Origin: Janibacter cremeus
GTDB taxonomy: Bacteria > Actinomycetota > Actinomycetes > Actinomycetales > Dermatophilaceae
Direction of reading: 5' to 3'
DNA length: 64,000 nucleotides
Assembly: GCF_013409205.1 (NCBI RefSeq)
Contig: NZ_JACCAE010000001.1
Span: 2,914,001 to 2,978,000 of the forward strand
A program made the translations under genes and the position numbers. The notes beneath the pieces are model-generated. The model was not told where the DNA came from and did no database searches. It saw only the letters and a program-made list of their open reading frames with translations. Positions 37,195-47,788 of this stretch are shown piece by piece. Every line of letters begins with the position of its first letter. Within the stretch, counting starts at the first letter, position 1.

Positions 37195-37302
37195 GGGGCC
37201 ACCGTAGCCCGGCCGCGTCGCGGTGTCGTTCGGCTCGGTGGGCCGGCCGTGGGAGGATGGGTGACCGACCCCTGTCCCGACGAACCCCGAGGTCCGCCAC
37301 CC

Positions 37303-39159
<1,857 letters not shown>

Positions 39160-39172
39160 TAGCGACCCCCAC

Positions 39173-39221
39173 GGGTGGAGGTGCACGCGCGGACGAAACG
39201 TCGGCGTGTGCACGTCCACCC
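39173..39221. repeat. 49-bp palindromic element, copy A
   Basis: Imperfect palindrome with arms GGGTGGA...TCCACCC; 15 of the outer 17 positions pair and an inner CGGACG/CGTCGG pairs around AAA. About 38 of 49 positions match copy B at 40852-40900. It lies between the lepA stop and the AraC promoter, so it can also act as the lepA terminator. Confidence 0.7.
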
Positions 39222-39237
39222 GGCTATCGTTGGACAT

Positions 39238-40056
39238 GTGCAGTCCTTCGTCGAGGCACGACTCCCCGGCGCCCTGACCCCCTTCGTCGGGTCGATGGCC
39301 GGCTACCGCATCGACGGGGCGTCACCGGGGACCCACATCGGCATGCCGTCCGGCACGGTCACCCTCGTGCTCGCCCTCGACGAGCCGCTGCACCTCGTCG
39401 GTGCAGATGGACGAAGGGGGCGCTTCGACACCCTGATCGCGGGGATGCACGCGTCGCCGGCGCACATCCTCCACGACGGCTGCCAGCACGGCATCCAGCT
39501 CGACCTGACGCCGCACGGAGCCTCTCTGCTGCTGGGCGGGCCGCCGGGCGAGATCTCGGGCACCTCGGTCGACCTGGGGGAGCTCGTCGGGCCGTCCGCA
39601 CGGAGGCTGCACGAGCGGCTCAGCGAAACACCTGACTGGAGTCGTCGTTTCGACCTCGTGGTCGAGGCCCTCTTCGCTCGTCGTGAGGCACGGTGGTTGC
39701 CGCGGCCGGAGGTAGATCACGCCTGGCAGCTCCTCGCCCGCAGTCGTGGCCGGGCCCCCGTCCGGGAGGTGGCCCGCGAGGTGGGCTGGTCACCACGACA
39801 CCTGGGGGAGCGCTTCCGGCAGGAGTTCGGGCAGGCGCCCAAGACGACGGCGCGCGTCCTGCGGTTCCAAGAGAGCCACCGGCTGATCGCGGCCGGTCGC
39901 CCGCTCGCGGAGGCTGCGGCCCGGGCCGGGTATGCCGACCAGAGCCACCTCAACCGTGACTGGCTCGCCTTCGCGGGCACGTCGCCGACCAGGTGGCGCC
40001 GCGAGGACGAGATCGCATTCGTCCAAGACGAGGTGGCCACCGGTGCGCGATCCTGA
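39238..40056 (+). CDS. AraC-family transcriptional regulator
   Basis: 272 residues: an N-terminal sensor-like domain (GALTPFVGSMAGYRIDG, HASPAHILHDGCQHGIQL) and a C-terminal double helix-turn-helix (VREVAREVGWSPRHLGERFRQEFG; LAEAAARAGYADQSHLNRDW). TATCGT (39225-39230) ends 7 nt before the GTG at 39238, supporting this start. In related genomes this regulator type is often followed by a VOC gene; here only a wreck of one follows, 4 bp downstream. Confidence 0.88.
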   Translation: MQSFVEARLPGALTPFVGSMAGYRIDGASPGTHIGMPSGTVTLVLALDEPLHLVGADGRRGRFDTLIAGMHASPAHILHDGCQHGIQLDLTPHGASLLLGGPPGEISGTSVDLGELVGPSARRLHERLSETPDWSRRFDLVVEALFARREARWLPRPEVDHAWQLLARSRGRAPVREVAREVGWSPRHLGERFRQEFGQAPKTTARVLRFQESHRLIAAGRPLAEAAARAGYADQSHLNRDWLAFAGTSPTRWRREDEIAFVQDEVATGARS

Positions 40057-40060
40057 GGTC

Positions 40061-40304
40061 ATGGACACCACACAGCAGACCATGATCTCCAGCGCCCGCC
40101 CTGACGACCCGCACTTCACCACGCCGATCGGTGGGGTCATGCTCTATGTCGTCACCGACGACCCGGACGCCGTGCACACGCGCGCGAAGGGGGCCGGCGC
40201 GGCCGTCACCCGGCCCATGGAGGACGCCGACTACCGGGTCACGCGGCTTCAGCATCCTCGACCCGGAGGGCAACTCGTGGAGCTTCGGCACGTACGCCGG
40301 GTGA
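40061..40304 (+). pseudogene. VOC/glyoxalase-family gene, internally deleted and frameshifted
   Basis: ATG 40061 reads MDTTQQT and jumps straight into the middle of a VOC domain: MISSARPDDPHFTTPIGGV, then LYVVTDDPDAVHTRAKGAGA. After GACTAC at 40229-40234 one extra C (40235) breaks the frame; dropping it restores GSRGFSILDPEGNSWSFGTY up to a TGA at 40302-40304. So about 50 N-terminal residues (a whole beta-alpha-beta module) are missing and a 1-nt insertion ends the frame. It was probably the partner of the AraC gene. Confidence 0.8.
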
Positions 40305-40367
40305 CGTGACCAAGGCGACGCCGGTGGGCGGTACGCCCGGGGTGGGGTGGGACATAGGGTCGCACTC

Positions 40368-40844
40368 GTGGCACAGCAGACCTTCACCCTGTACAAGCGC
40401 ATCTCCCGACTCCCGCGAGGCAAGCAGATCTTCTCGCTGCTCTACGCCAGGAAGGCGCCCTACTTCGCGACTGTGCGGCCCAAGGTGCGTCAGGTCCGGG
40501 AGAACTACGCCGAGCTGTCCATCGCCAACCGCAAGGCCGTGCACAACCACATCGGCACCCTGCACGCCATCGCCGTGTGCAACGGCCTGGAGGCAGCGAT
40601 GGGACTGCTCGCCGAGGCCACCTGCCCGGCGGACAAGCGGTGGCTGCCGCGCGGTCTGCGGGTGGACTACCTGGCGAAGTCGACCACCGACCTGCTCTGC
40701 ATCGCCGAGACCGACGCGGTCGACTGGGCCGGCACCCCCGGTGACGTCGACATCCGCGTCAAGGCGGTGCGCACCGACGGCGTGGTCGTCGTCGAGGGCG
40801 TCATCCCGGTCTACGTGTCGATGAAGCCGACGAAGCACACCTGA
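40368..40844 (+). CDS. DUF4442 hotdog-fold protein
   Basis: 158 residues: SIANRKAVHNHIGTLHAIAVCNGLEAAMG and KRWLPRGLRVDYLAKSTTDL, matching the DUF4442 branch of thioesterase-like hotdog proteins; the NHIGTLHA segment would hold the active-site region. An acyl-CoA thioesterase role is inferred. TAGGGT (40355-40360) ends 7 nt before the GTG at 40368 (leaderless). Confidence 0.83.
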   Translation: MAQQTFTLYKRISRLPRGKQIFSLLYARKAPYFATVRPKVRQVRENYAELSIANRKAVHNHIGTLHAIAVCNGLEAAMGLLAEATCPADKRWLPRGLRVDYLAKSTTDLLCIAETDAVDWAGTPGDVDIRVKAVRTDGVVVVEGVIPVYVSMKPTKHT

Positions 40845-40851
40845 TCCACCT

Positions 40852-40900
40852 GGGTGGACGTCGACTCGCCGGTGAATCGTCGGCGCGTTCACCTCCACCG
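40852..40900. repeat. 49-bp palindromic element, copy B
   Basis: Same element as at 39173-39221, here with 16 of 23 arm positions pairing around AAT. It sits between two convergent genes, 8 bp after the DUF4442 stop and 17 bp before the phosphatase stop, a position suited to a bidirectional terminator. Confidence 0.7.
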
Positions 40901-40916
40901 ACGGGAATGCCTGCTC

Positions 40917-41702
40917 CTAGCCCAGGAGCCGGCCGCGCAGCAGGTCCAGCCGGTCGTCGTCCCAGCCCTGCCCGCGCAGCCACCCGGTGGCCCCACCGTG
41001 CTCATCCTCGAGGGTGCGCAGGATCATCTCCATCGTCTCCGGCTGCGGTGTCTGCTCGTCGAGCGAGCGCCCCTGCAGCCCCCACTTGTACGGCTCGATG
41101 TCGATCAGCCGGTCGATGATCTGCCGGATCCGCTCACCGCTGGCGGCGTAGTCGGCGATGATCTCCTCGTCGGGTACCCCGGCGACCGACAGCGCCATCG
41201 CCGTGACCGTCCCGGTGCGGTCCTTGCCCGCGGCGCAGTGCACGACGGCGCCGCCACGGCTGTCCGCGATGACGCTGAGCGCACCTGCGACGGAGTCGGG
41301 ACGCTGGTGCAGGTACCCCAGATAGTGGCGCGTCCAGAAGTCGGGGGTGCCGCGGTCCGGGTCGCCCTCGGAGAGCACCAGGGCCTCCTTGCCGCTGTCG
41401 GCGCTGCTGCGGGCCGCGCCCGGGTGGCGGTCCTCGGCGATGAAGCTGAGGTTGTGGTGCGCCAACGACGTCTCGCTCAGGGGGCCGGGCCCGGTGAGCT
41501 CGCGCTCGACGTCGGTGCGCAGGTCGATGATGTCGGTGACGCCCACCTCGCCGACGAGGCGTAGTACGTCCTGACGCGTGAGGTCCTGGAGGTTGTCGCT
41601 GCGCACGAGACGGCCGTCGCGGGTCCGCCCGCCGCGGAGGGTGGGCAGCCCTCCGAGGTCGCGCATGTTGACGACGCCGTCGAGCTCGATCCAGTGGGTC
41701 AT
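40917..41702 (-). CDS. Tyrosine-protein phosphatase
   Basis: 261 residues of the bacterial PtpB/Y_phosphatase3 type: VVNMRDLGGLPT and VRSDNLQDLT near the N-terminus, IIDLRTDVER, and the catalytic P-loop VHCAAGKDRTG with C156 and R162. Relatives dephosphorylate protein tyrosines and phosphoinositides. The ATG at 41702 has TACGGT ending 7 nt upstream, and GAGGAG between. Confidence 0.9.
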   Translation of the reverse strand: MTHWIELDGVVNMRDLGGLPTLRGGRTRDGRLVRSDNLQDLTRQDVLRLVGEVGVTDIIDLRTDVERELTGPGPLSETSLAHHNLSFIAEDRHPGAARSSADSGKEALVLSEGDPDRGTPDFWTRHYLGYLHQRPDSVAGALSVIADSRGGAVVHCAAGKDRTGTVTAMALSVAGVPDEEIIADYAASGERIRQIIDRLIDIEPYKWGLQGRSLDEQTPQPETMEMILRTLEDEHGGATGWLRGQGWDDDRLDLLRGRLLG

Positions 41703-41785
41703 GCTCCTCACCGTAGCCAGCGAGGCTGACAGGAGGGCCACCGGTTGGTGTCGGGACGGCGTCCTGTGGGTGGGAGGATGGGGCA

Positions 41786-43048
41786 GTGCCTGCCCTGCCC
41801 GACGGAGACGAGGCGCCGCGCGACGGTGCCCTGCCCGCCACCGCCCGTGACACGGTCGGACAGCGACCCTTCGGGATCTACCTGCACGTGCCCTTCTGCA
41901 CCGTCCGGTGCGGCTACTGTGACTTCAACACCTACACGGCCACCGAGCTGGGCCCCGTCGGGGGAGCGAAAGGGGCGAGTGTCGCCACCTTCGTCGACGC
42001 GGCGATCACCGAGCTCGAGCTCGCCCAGCAGGTCCTGGGGGACCCACCGGTCGTGTCCACCGTCTTCGTCGGCGGCGGCACCCCGACGCTCCTGCCTGCG
42101 CAGGACCTCGTGCGCTTCCTCGCAGCCGTCCGCGAGCGCTGGGGACTGGCCGACGACGTCGAGGTGACCACCGAGGCCAATCCCGACTCGGTGGACGTCG
42201 ACTCCCTGCGCGTCCTCGCCGAGGGCGGGTTCACCCGTGTCAGCCTGGGCATGCAGTCGGCCGTTCCGGGGGTCCTGGCGACACTGGACCGCACCCACGA
42301 CCCCGCCAACGTCGCCAAGGCCGTCGCGGCCGCCCGCGAGGTGGGTCTGGCGGTGAGCCTCGACCTCATCTACGGCACGCCGGGGGAAACCCTCGAGCAG
42401 TGGCGCACCTCGCTCGAGACCGCGATCGCGCTCGAGCCGGACCATGTCTCGGCGTATGCCCTCACCGTCGAGGAGGGCACGAAGCTCGCCGCCCGCGTCC
42501 GCCGGGGCGAGCTGCCCCGGCCCACGGATGATGACGAGGCCGACAAGTACGAGCTCGCGGACGAACTGCTCGCCGACGCGGGGTTCGACTGGTACGAGAT
42601 CAGCAACTGGTCACGCACGCCCGCCGGCCGGTGCCGGCACAACGAGGCCTACTGGCGCAGCGACGACTGGTGGGGTGTCGGTCCCGGTGCGCACAGCCAC
42701 GTCGCCGGTGTGCGGTGGTGGAACGTCAAGCACCCCGCTGCCTGGGCCCAGCGCCTGGCGCAGGGTTCCCCGGCGGCCGCGCGGGAGCTCCTCACCCACG
42801 AGCAGCGCAGCGACGAGCAGATCCTGCTGGGCGTCCGGCTGCGGCGGGGCATGCCCACCGCCTGGCTGGCGCCGGAGGGACGAAGGGCGGTGGCCGGCCT
42901 GGTCGCCGACGGTCTCGTCGATGGTCGTGCCGCCGTCGGCGGCGACGTCGTGCTCACCCGTCGGGGACGCCTGCTCGCCGACACCGTCGTCCACCACCTC
43001 ATCGCCGGGGGACCGGATCCCGCTCAGGTGAGCGCGACCCATGACTGA
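41786..43048 (+). CDS. hemW: Radical-SAM heme chaperone HemW
   Basis: 420 residues: radical-SAM cluster cysteines C38, C42, C45 (FCTVRCGYCDF), GGGTPTLL, TTEANPDSV, GMQSAVPGVL and the C-terminal HemN-like domain with WWGVGPGAHSH. The CxxxCxxC without the fourth Cys of true coproporphyrinogen dehydrogenases marks HemW, which delivers heme rather than oxidising substrate. The GTG at 41786 has GAGGAT ending 6 nt upstream. The next gene overlaps by 8 bp. Confidence 0.92.
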   Translation: MPALPDGDEAPRDGALPATARDTVGQRPFGIYLHVPFCTVRCGYCDFNTYTATELGPVGGAKGASVATFVDAAITELELAQQVLGDPPVVSTVFVGGGTPTLLPAQDLVRFLAAVRERWGLADDVEVTTEANPDSVDVDSLRVLAEGGFTRVSLGMQSAVPGVLATLDRTHDPANVAKAVAAAREVGLAVSLDLIYGTPGETLEQWRTSLETAIALEPDHVSAYALTVEEGTKLAARVRRGELPRPTDDDEADKYELADELLADAGFDWYEISNWSRTPAGRCRHNEAYWRSDDWWGVGPGAHSHVAGVRWWNVKHPAAWAQRLAQGSPAAARELLTHEQRSDEQILLGVRLRRGMPTAWLAPEGRRAVAGLVADGLVDGRAAVGGDVVLTRRGRLLADTVVHHLIAGGPDPAQVSATHD

Positions 43049-43691
43049 CTCGCCTGCAGTCGTCCCGGACATCATCCGCTTCCTGGACCTGCTCGGCGTG
43101 CTCGCCAACGGCCTGCTCGGCGGAGCCGTCGCCCGCCGCTTCAACCTCGACCCGGTCGGGTTCACCGTCCTGGCGATCATCTCGGCCCTGGGCGGCGGGG
43201 CGATCCGCGACGTGCTGCTCGACCTGACGCCCATCGCCCTGACGGACCTGGACTACCTGACGGTCGCCCTCGTCGCCGCCGGCGTCGCCTTCCTGGTCCC
43301 GCTCGAGGGGCGACGCTGGCGCCAGTGGTTCCCCTGGGTCGACGCGATCGCCCTGGGTACCTGGGCCGTCGTCGGCACGCAGAAGGCCCTGCTCAACGAC
43401 ATCCACTGGCTGCCGGCGATACTGCTGGGCGTGCTCACCGCGTGCGGTGGCGGCGCCGTGCGGGACATGATGCTCGGCCGCGTGCCGGTGATCCTGCAGC
43501 AGTCCGAGCTCTACGCGAGCGCAGCCTTCGTCGCGGGCGCGATCTTCGTCGTCCTCGACATCGTCATTCCCGGCACGGGCGCCTCGCTCATCGCCGCAGC
43601 CGTGGGTGGTGGCATCTGCGTGCTGGCCCGCAAGCGCGGCTGGCGGCTGCCGACCGAGCCCCGGTGGATCACCGCGCATCCCAAGGACTGA
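43041..43691 (+). CDS. TRIC-type trimeric cation channel family protein
   Basis: 216 residues in two repeats of three membrane helices each, with the paired Gly-rich motifs ALGGGAIRDVLLD and ACGGGAVRDMMLGRVP (UPF0126). Bacterial members form trimeric K+/monovalent cation channels. The ATG at 43041 lies inside the end of hemW, so translation is coupled. The C-terminus is basic and cytosolic. Confidence 0.9.
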   Translation: MTDSPAVVPDIIRFLDLLGVLANGLLGGAVARRFNLDPVGFTVLAIISALGGGAIRDVLLDLTPIALTDLDYLTVALVAAGVAFLVPLEGRRWRQWFPWVDAIALGTWAVVGTQKALLNDIHWLPAILLGVLTACGGGAVRDMMLGRVPVILQQSELYASAAFVAGAIFVVLDIVIPGTGASLIAAAVGGGICVLARKRGWRLPTEPRWITAHPKD

Positions 43692-43778
43692 GCGATCGGG
43701 ACCACCGGGGTGCCACCGGCGGCGTGGATGCACGACGATGGGGAGGAACCCCCCTTCGCGATCATCAGGAGCCGCACC

Positions 43779-44534
43779 ATGAGCACCACCCGCACCGCCG
43801 TCGTCACGGGAGCCGCCCGCGGCATCGGCCGCGCCGTCGCCCACCGACTGGCCACCGACGGGCACCACGTCGCGGTGCTCGACCTCGACGAATCGGCCTG
43901 CCAGGTCGTCGCCGACGAGATCACCGAGGGCGGCGGCACCGCGATCGCGGTCGGCGTCGACGTCTCCGACCCGGAGCAGGTCGAGGCAGGGGTGGCCCGG
44001 ATCGCTGCTGAGCTGGGCGCCCCGACCCTGCTGGTCAACAACGCGGGGATCATCCGCGACAACCTGATCTTCAAGATGGATGTCGAGGACTGGGACGCCG
44101 TGATGTCGGTACACCTGCGCGGCGCCTTCCTGATGACCAAGGCATGCCAGGCGCACATGACTGCCGCGAAGTACGGCCGGATCGTCAACCTCTCCTCGAC
44201 GTCGGCCCTCGGCAACCGCGGCCAGGTCAACTACTCCGCGGCCAAGGCTGGCATGCAGGGCTTCACCAAGACTCTCGCGATCGAGCTGGGCAGGTTCGGG
44301 GTCACGGCCAACGCCATCGCCCCGGGCTTCATCCAGACCGACATGACCGCGGCGACCGCCGAGCGGATCGGCGTGCCCTTCGATGACTTCCTCGCCCATG
44401 CCGCCAAGGAGACCGCGGTCCAGCGCGTCGGACAGCCGGAGGACATCGCGGCGACCGCGTCCTTCCTGCTCTCGCAGGAGGCCGGCTTCGTCTCCGGGCA
44501 GGTCATCTACGTGGCCGGTGGCCCCAAGGACTGA
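43779..44534 (+). CDS. fabG: SDR-family 3-oxoacyl-ACP reductase-like protein
   Basis: 251 residues: TGAARGIGRAV cofactor motif, NNAGI, Ser in NLSSTSALG, and Y152-x3-K156 (NYSAAKAG) complete the SDR active site. The sequence is close to FabG, but SDRs are hard to separate and the gene stands apart from other fatty-acid genes. The ATG at 43779 follows CAGGAG. Confidence 0.85.
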   Translation: MSTTRTAVVTGAARGIGRAVAHRLATDGHHVAVLDLDESACQVVADEITEGGGTAIAVGVDVSDPEQVEAGVARIAAELGAPTLLVNNAGIIRDNLIFKMDVEDWDAVMSVHLRGAFLMTKACQAHMTAAKYGRIVNLSSTSALGNRGQVNYSAAKAGMQGFTKTLAIELGRFGVTANAIAPGFIQTDMTAATAERIGVPFDDFLAHAAKETAVQRVGQPEDIAATASFLLSQEAGFVSGQVIYVAGGPKD

Positions 44535-44537
44535 GGC

Positions 44538-45416
44538 TCAGCCCTCGGCGGTCACGAAGTCGATCAGCTCCTCGACCCGGCCGAGCAGAGACGGCTCGAG
44601 GTCGGCGTAGCTGCGGACGGTGCCTAGGATCTGCTTCCACGCCCGGGCGATGTCGGCCTGGGAGTCGTGCGGCCACCCCAGGTGCGCGCAGATCCCGCGC
44701 TTCCACTCCATGGAGCGTGGGATCTGTGGCCAGGTCTGCATGCCCAGCCGCTGCGGTCGCACGGACTGCCAGACGTCGACATAGGGGTGGCCGACGACGA
44801 GGACGTGCTCGGGGGCGACCCGGTTGGCCTTCTCGACGATCCTCGACTCCTTCGTGCCCGGCACCAGGTGGTCGACGAGCACGCCCATCCGTCGACCGCG
44901 GCCGGGCGAGAAGTCCCGGATGACCGCCGCGAGGTCGTCGACGCCGTCGAGCATCTCGACCACGACTCCCTCGATGCGCAGGTCGTGGCCCCACACCTTC
45001 TCGACGAGCTCGGCGTCGTGCCTCCCCTCGACGAAGATCCGCGACCCGCGGGCGACCCGGGCCCTGGCGTCGCGCACGGCGACGGATCCGCTGGCCGTGC
45101 GCGAGGCGGCCTCCTCGGCCTTCGCCAGGGCGGCCCGCTGCGCCCCCTTCGGTGCGGTGAGCGCCACCGGCGTACCGTCCTGCAGGAACCCGGCACCCAG
45201 GGGGAAGGCGCGTACCTTGCCACGACGGTCCTCGAGGTGGACGACGTGGACACCACCGGCCTTCTCCACGCCGACGACGGCGCCGACCCAGCCGGTCTCG
45301 ACGTCCTCCACGACGGTGCCGTGCCTCGCCTCGATCGGGCGCGAGGTGGGGCGGGCGAGGCGGCCGGAGGAGCGCCAGTCGCCGGAGAGCACGTCATTGC
45401 CGTATCGGTCGTTCAC
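44538..45416 (-). CDS. DUF3097 protein
   Basis: 292 residues, actinobacteria-specific: RYGNDVLSGDWRSSGR at the N-terminus, IFVEGRHDAELVEKVWGHDLR and VLVVGHPYVDVWQSVRP in the middle. EGRHDAELVEKVWG looks like a TOPRIM start (conserved Glu) and LVDHLVPGTKESRI a TOPRIM Asp motif, so a nuclease/primase-type fold is possible. TAGCGT ends 8 nt before the GTG at 45416. It is divergent from hrcA. Confidence 0.82.
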   Translation of the reverse strand: MNDRYGNDVLSGDWRSSGRLARPTSRPIEARHGTVVEDVETGWVGAVVGVEKAGGVHVVHLEDRRGKVRAFPLGAGFLQDGTPVALTAPKGAQRAALAKAEEAASRTASGSVAVRDARARVARGSRIFVEGRHDAELVEKVWGHDLRIEGVVVEMLDGVDDLAAVIRDFSPGRGRRMGVLVDHLVPGTKESRIVEKANRVAPEHVLVVGHPYVDVWQSVRPQRLGMQTWPQIPRSMEWKRGICAHLGWPHDSQADIARAWKQILGTVRSYADLEPSLLGRVEELIDFVTAEG

Positions 45417-45498
45417 GAGGCCTGACGCTAGGCCGAGCGGAGCGCTCCGGGCGGCAGGGCACGCCGGATTCCGGGGAATGCGTCGGTCGGTCGTAGAC

Positions 45499-45525
45499 TT
45501 GGCACTCAGGTGGACCGAGTGCCAA
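45499..45525 (+). promoter_or_regulatory. CIRCE element (HrcA operator)
   Basis: TTGGCACTC-N9-GAGTGCCAA, a perfect inverted repeat with the exact 9-bp spacer of CIRCE (consensus TTAGCACTC-N9-GAGTGCTAA). It begins at the end of a TAGACT -10 box (45494-45499) and lies 35 bp before hrcA, so HrcA should repress its own operon until heat shock. Confidence 0.92.
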
Positions 45526-45560
45526 GGCGGTGCGGTCGGCGATGTCGGAAGGAGGACTCC

Positions 45561-46595
45561 ATGAGTGATGAGCGACGGATGGCGGTGCTCAGCGCCATCG
45601 TGGAGGACTACGTGCAGACCTCGGAGCCCGTGGGCTCGCGGGCCCTGCTGGACCGGCACCGGCTCAACGTCTCGGCCGCGACCGTGCGCAACGACATGGC
45701 CGCGCTCGAGGACGAGGGCCTCATCGTCGCCCCGCACACGTCCGCCGGCCGGATCCCCACGGACGCCGGGTACCGCCTCTTCGTCGATCGGCTGCAGGCC
45801 ATTCGGCCGATGTCGCGGGGCGAGCGGGCAGCCATCACCGACTACCTCGAGGGCGCCGACGAGCTCGACGCCGTCCTGGACCGCACCGTGCGGTTGCTCT
45901 CGACGCTGACCCGCCAGGTCGCCGTCGTGCAGTACCCGTCGCTGACCCGGAGCATCGTCAAGCACATCGAGCTGGTGCCGATGAGCGACACCCGGCTCAT
46001 GGTGGTCGTGATCATGGGGACCGGCCGGGTCGAGCAGCGGGTCGTGCCCACGGGTGTCGACTACACCGACGGGCCCGGCCTCGAGGCACTGGCGCGGGCC
46101 CGTTCCCGGGTGAACGCCGCGACCCGTGACCGGCGCCTGACCGAGGCACTCCATGCGCTCGGCACCCTGCACGCCGAGGACACCGGCACCGAGGACGCAC
46201 TCACCGCCGGAGTCCTGGATGCGCTCGACGACGCCCTCGCCGACGAGCGCGAGACCAAGGTCGCCCTCGCGGGGACGGCCAACCTCGCCCGTAGCCCCAG
46301 CGACTTCCCGATGACGCTGGAGCCCGTCCTCGACGCACTGGAGCAGCACGTCGTGCTGCTGAAGCTCTTGGGCGTCGAGGCCGACCAGGACGAGGCGGGT
46401 GTCTCCGTGCGCATCGGCTCCGAGAACCCCGTGAGCGGCCTGCACACGACCTCGTTGGTCACCTCGGGCTACGGCTCGGGCGACGAGCAGGTCGGGACCG
46501 TCGGGGTGCTCGGACCGACGCGCATGGACTACCCGGCGACGATGGCGCAGGTGCGTGCCGTCGCCACCTATCTCTCGCGGATCATGGACGCCTGA
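45561..46595 (+). CDS. hrcA: Heat-inducible transcription repressor HrcA
   Basis: 344 residues: winged helix at the N-terminus ([35 protein letters not shown], then [19 protein letters not shown]), a dimerisation region and the C-terminal GAF-like domain ending [14 protein letters not shown]. The ATG at 45561 has GGAGGA 6 nt upstream. Operon with dnaJ and rsmE; autoregulated through the CIRCE above. Confidence 0.96.
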   Translation: MSDERRMAVLSAIVEDYVQTSEPVGSRALLDRHRLNVSAATVRNDMAALEDEGLIVAPHTSAGRIPTDAGYRLFVDRLQAIRPMSRGERAAITDYLEGADELDAVLDRTVRLLSTLTRQVAVVQYPSLTRSIVKHIELVPMSDTRLMVVVIMGTGRVEQRVVPTGVDYTDGPGLEALARARSRVNAATRDRRLTEALHALGTLHAEDTGTEDALTAGVLDALDDALADERETKVALAGTANLARSPSDFPMTLEPVLDALEQHVVLLKLLGVEADQDEAGVSVRIGSENPVSGLHTTSLVTSGYGSGDEQVGTVGVLGPTRMDYPATMAQVRAVATYLSRIMDA

Positions 46596-46650
46596 CCGGC
46601 TCCCGTCCGCATCGACCAGACAGACCCACGACCTACGAGGACGTCACAGC

Positions 46651-47769
46651 GTGAACGACTACTACGAGGACCTCGGCGTCAGCCGCGAGGCCAGCCCCGA
46701 GCAGATCAAGCGGGCCTACCGCAAGCTCGCCCGTACCCTGCACCCGGACGTGAACCCGGGGGAGGACGCCGAGGAGAAGTTCAAGCGCGTCTCCCAGGCG
46801 TATGACGTGCTCTCCGACGAGACCAAGCGTCGCCAGTACGACATGGGCGGCGACCCCTACGGCGGTGCGCACGACGGTTTCGGCGCGGGCTTCAGCTTCA
46901 GCGACATCATGGAGCAGTTCTTCGGCGCCCAGGCCGGGGGCGGCCGCGGGCCGCGCTCGCGCCGCTCGCGGGGGCAGGACGGCCTCGTTGGGCTCGAGAT
47001 CGACCTGGCGACCGCCGTCTTCGGCGGCCAGGAGGACCTGATCATCGACACCGCCACCGCGTGCTCGGCGTGCGACGGCGACGGGGCGCAGCCGGGCACC
47101 GGCCGGCGCACCTGTGACACCTGTGCCGGCCGCGGCGAGATCCAGCAGGTGCAGCGATCCTTCCTCGGCCAGGTGATGACCAGCCGCCCGTGCCCGACCT
47201 GCCAGGGCTTCGGCGAGGTCATCCCCAACCCGTGCCACGAGTGCTCCGGCCAGGGCCGGGTTCGTACCCGCCGCACGATGACGGTCAAGATCCCTGCCGG
47301 CGTGGACTCCGGCACCCGCATCCACCTGGCCGGCGAAGGGGAGGTCGGTCCCGGCGGCGGTCCGGCCGGCGACCTCTACGTCGAGCTGCGGGTCGCCGAG
47401 CACGAGACCTTCACGCGTCGTGGCGATGACCTGCACGCGTCCGTGCCAGTGCCGATGACGGCGGCCGCGCTCGGTGTCGACATGAGCTTCATGACCCTGG
47501 ACGGGGAGCAGGAGATCACCATCAAGCGGGGGACACAGCCCGGCGACACGATCATCCTGCCCGGTCTGGGCGTGACCCACCTGCGCCACGAGGGTCGCGG
47601 CGACCTGATCATCCACATCGATGTGCGCACTCCCACCCGGTTGGACAGCGAGCAGGAGCAACTCCTGCGCCAGCTGGCGAGCGTCCGCGACGAGGAGCAG
47701 CCCGACGGCGAGCTGGACGACGTCGACGATGGCTTCGTCGGGCGGCTGCGCTCGGCCTTCAAGCGGTGA
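46651..47769 (+). CDS. dnaJ: Chaperone DnaJ
   Basis: 372-residue type I J-protein: J domain with HPD ([10 protein letters not shown]), a Gly/Phe region, four zinc repeats ([32 protein letters not shown]) and the C-terminal client-binding domains. It is the DnaJ paralogue linked to HrcA (often dnaJ2); the dnaK-grpE-dnaJ1 locus is elsewhere. The start is GTG 46651, [10 protein letters not shown]. Confidence 0.96.
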   Translation: MNDYYEDLGVSREASPEQIKRAYRKLARTLHPDVNPGEDAEEKFKRVSQAYDVLSDETKRRQYDMGGDPYGGAHDGFGAGFSFSDIMEQFFGAQAGGGRGPRSRRSRGQDGLVGLEIDLATAVFGGQEDLIIDTATACSACDGDGAQPGTGRRTCDTCAGRGEIQQVQRSFLGQVMTSRPCPTCQGFGEVIPNPCHECSGQGRVRTRRTMTVKIPAGVDSGTRIHLAGEGEVGPGGGPAGDLYVELRVAEHETFTRRGDDLHASVPVPMTAAALGVDMSFMTLDGEQEITIKRGTQPGDTIILPGLGVTHLRHEGRGDLIIHIDVRTPTRLDSEQEQLLRQLASVRDEEQPDGELDDVDDGFVGRLRSAFKR

Positions 47770-47788
47770 CCGGACCCGGATCGCGCCG

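Noticed and set aside
46651..47769. dnaJ as the main DnaK partner gene
   Set aside because: No dnaK or grpE is present; its place behind hrcA marks it as the second DnaJ, so I did not infer a dnaK operon.
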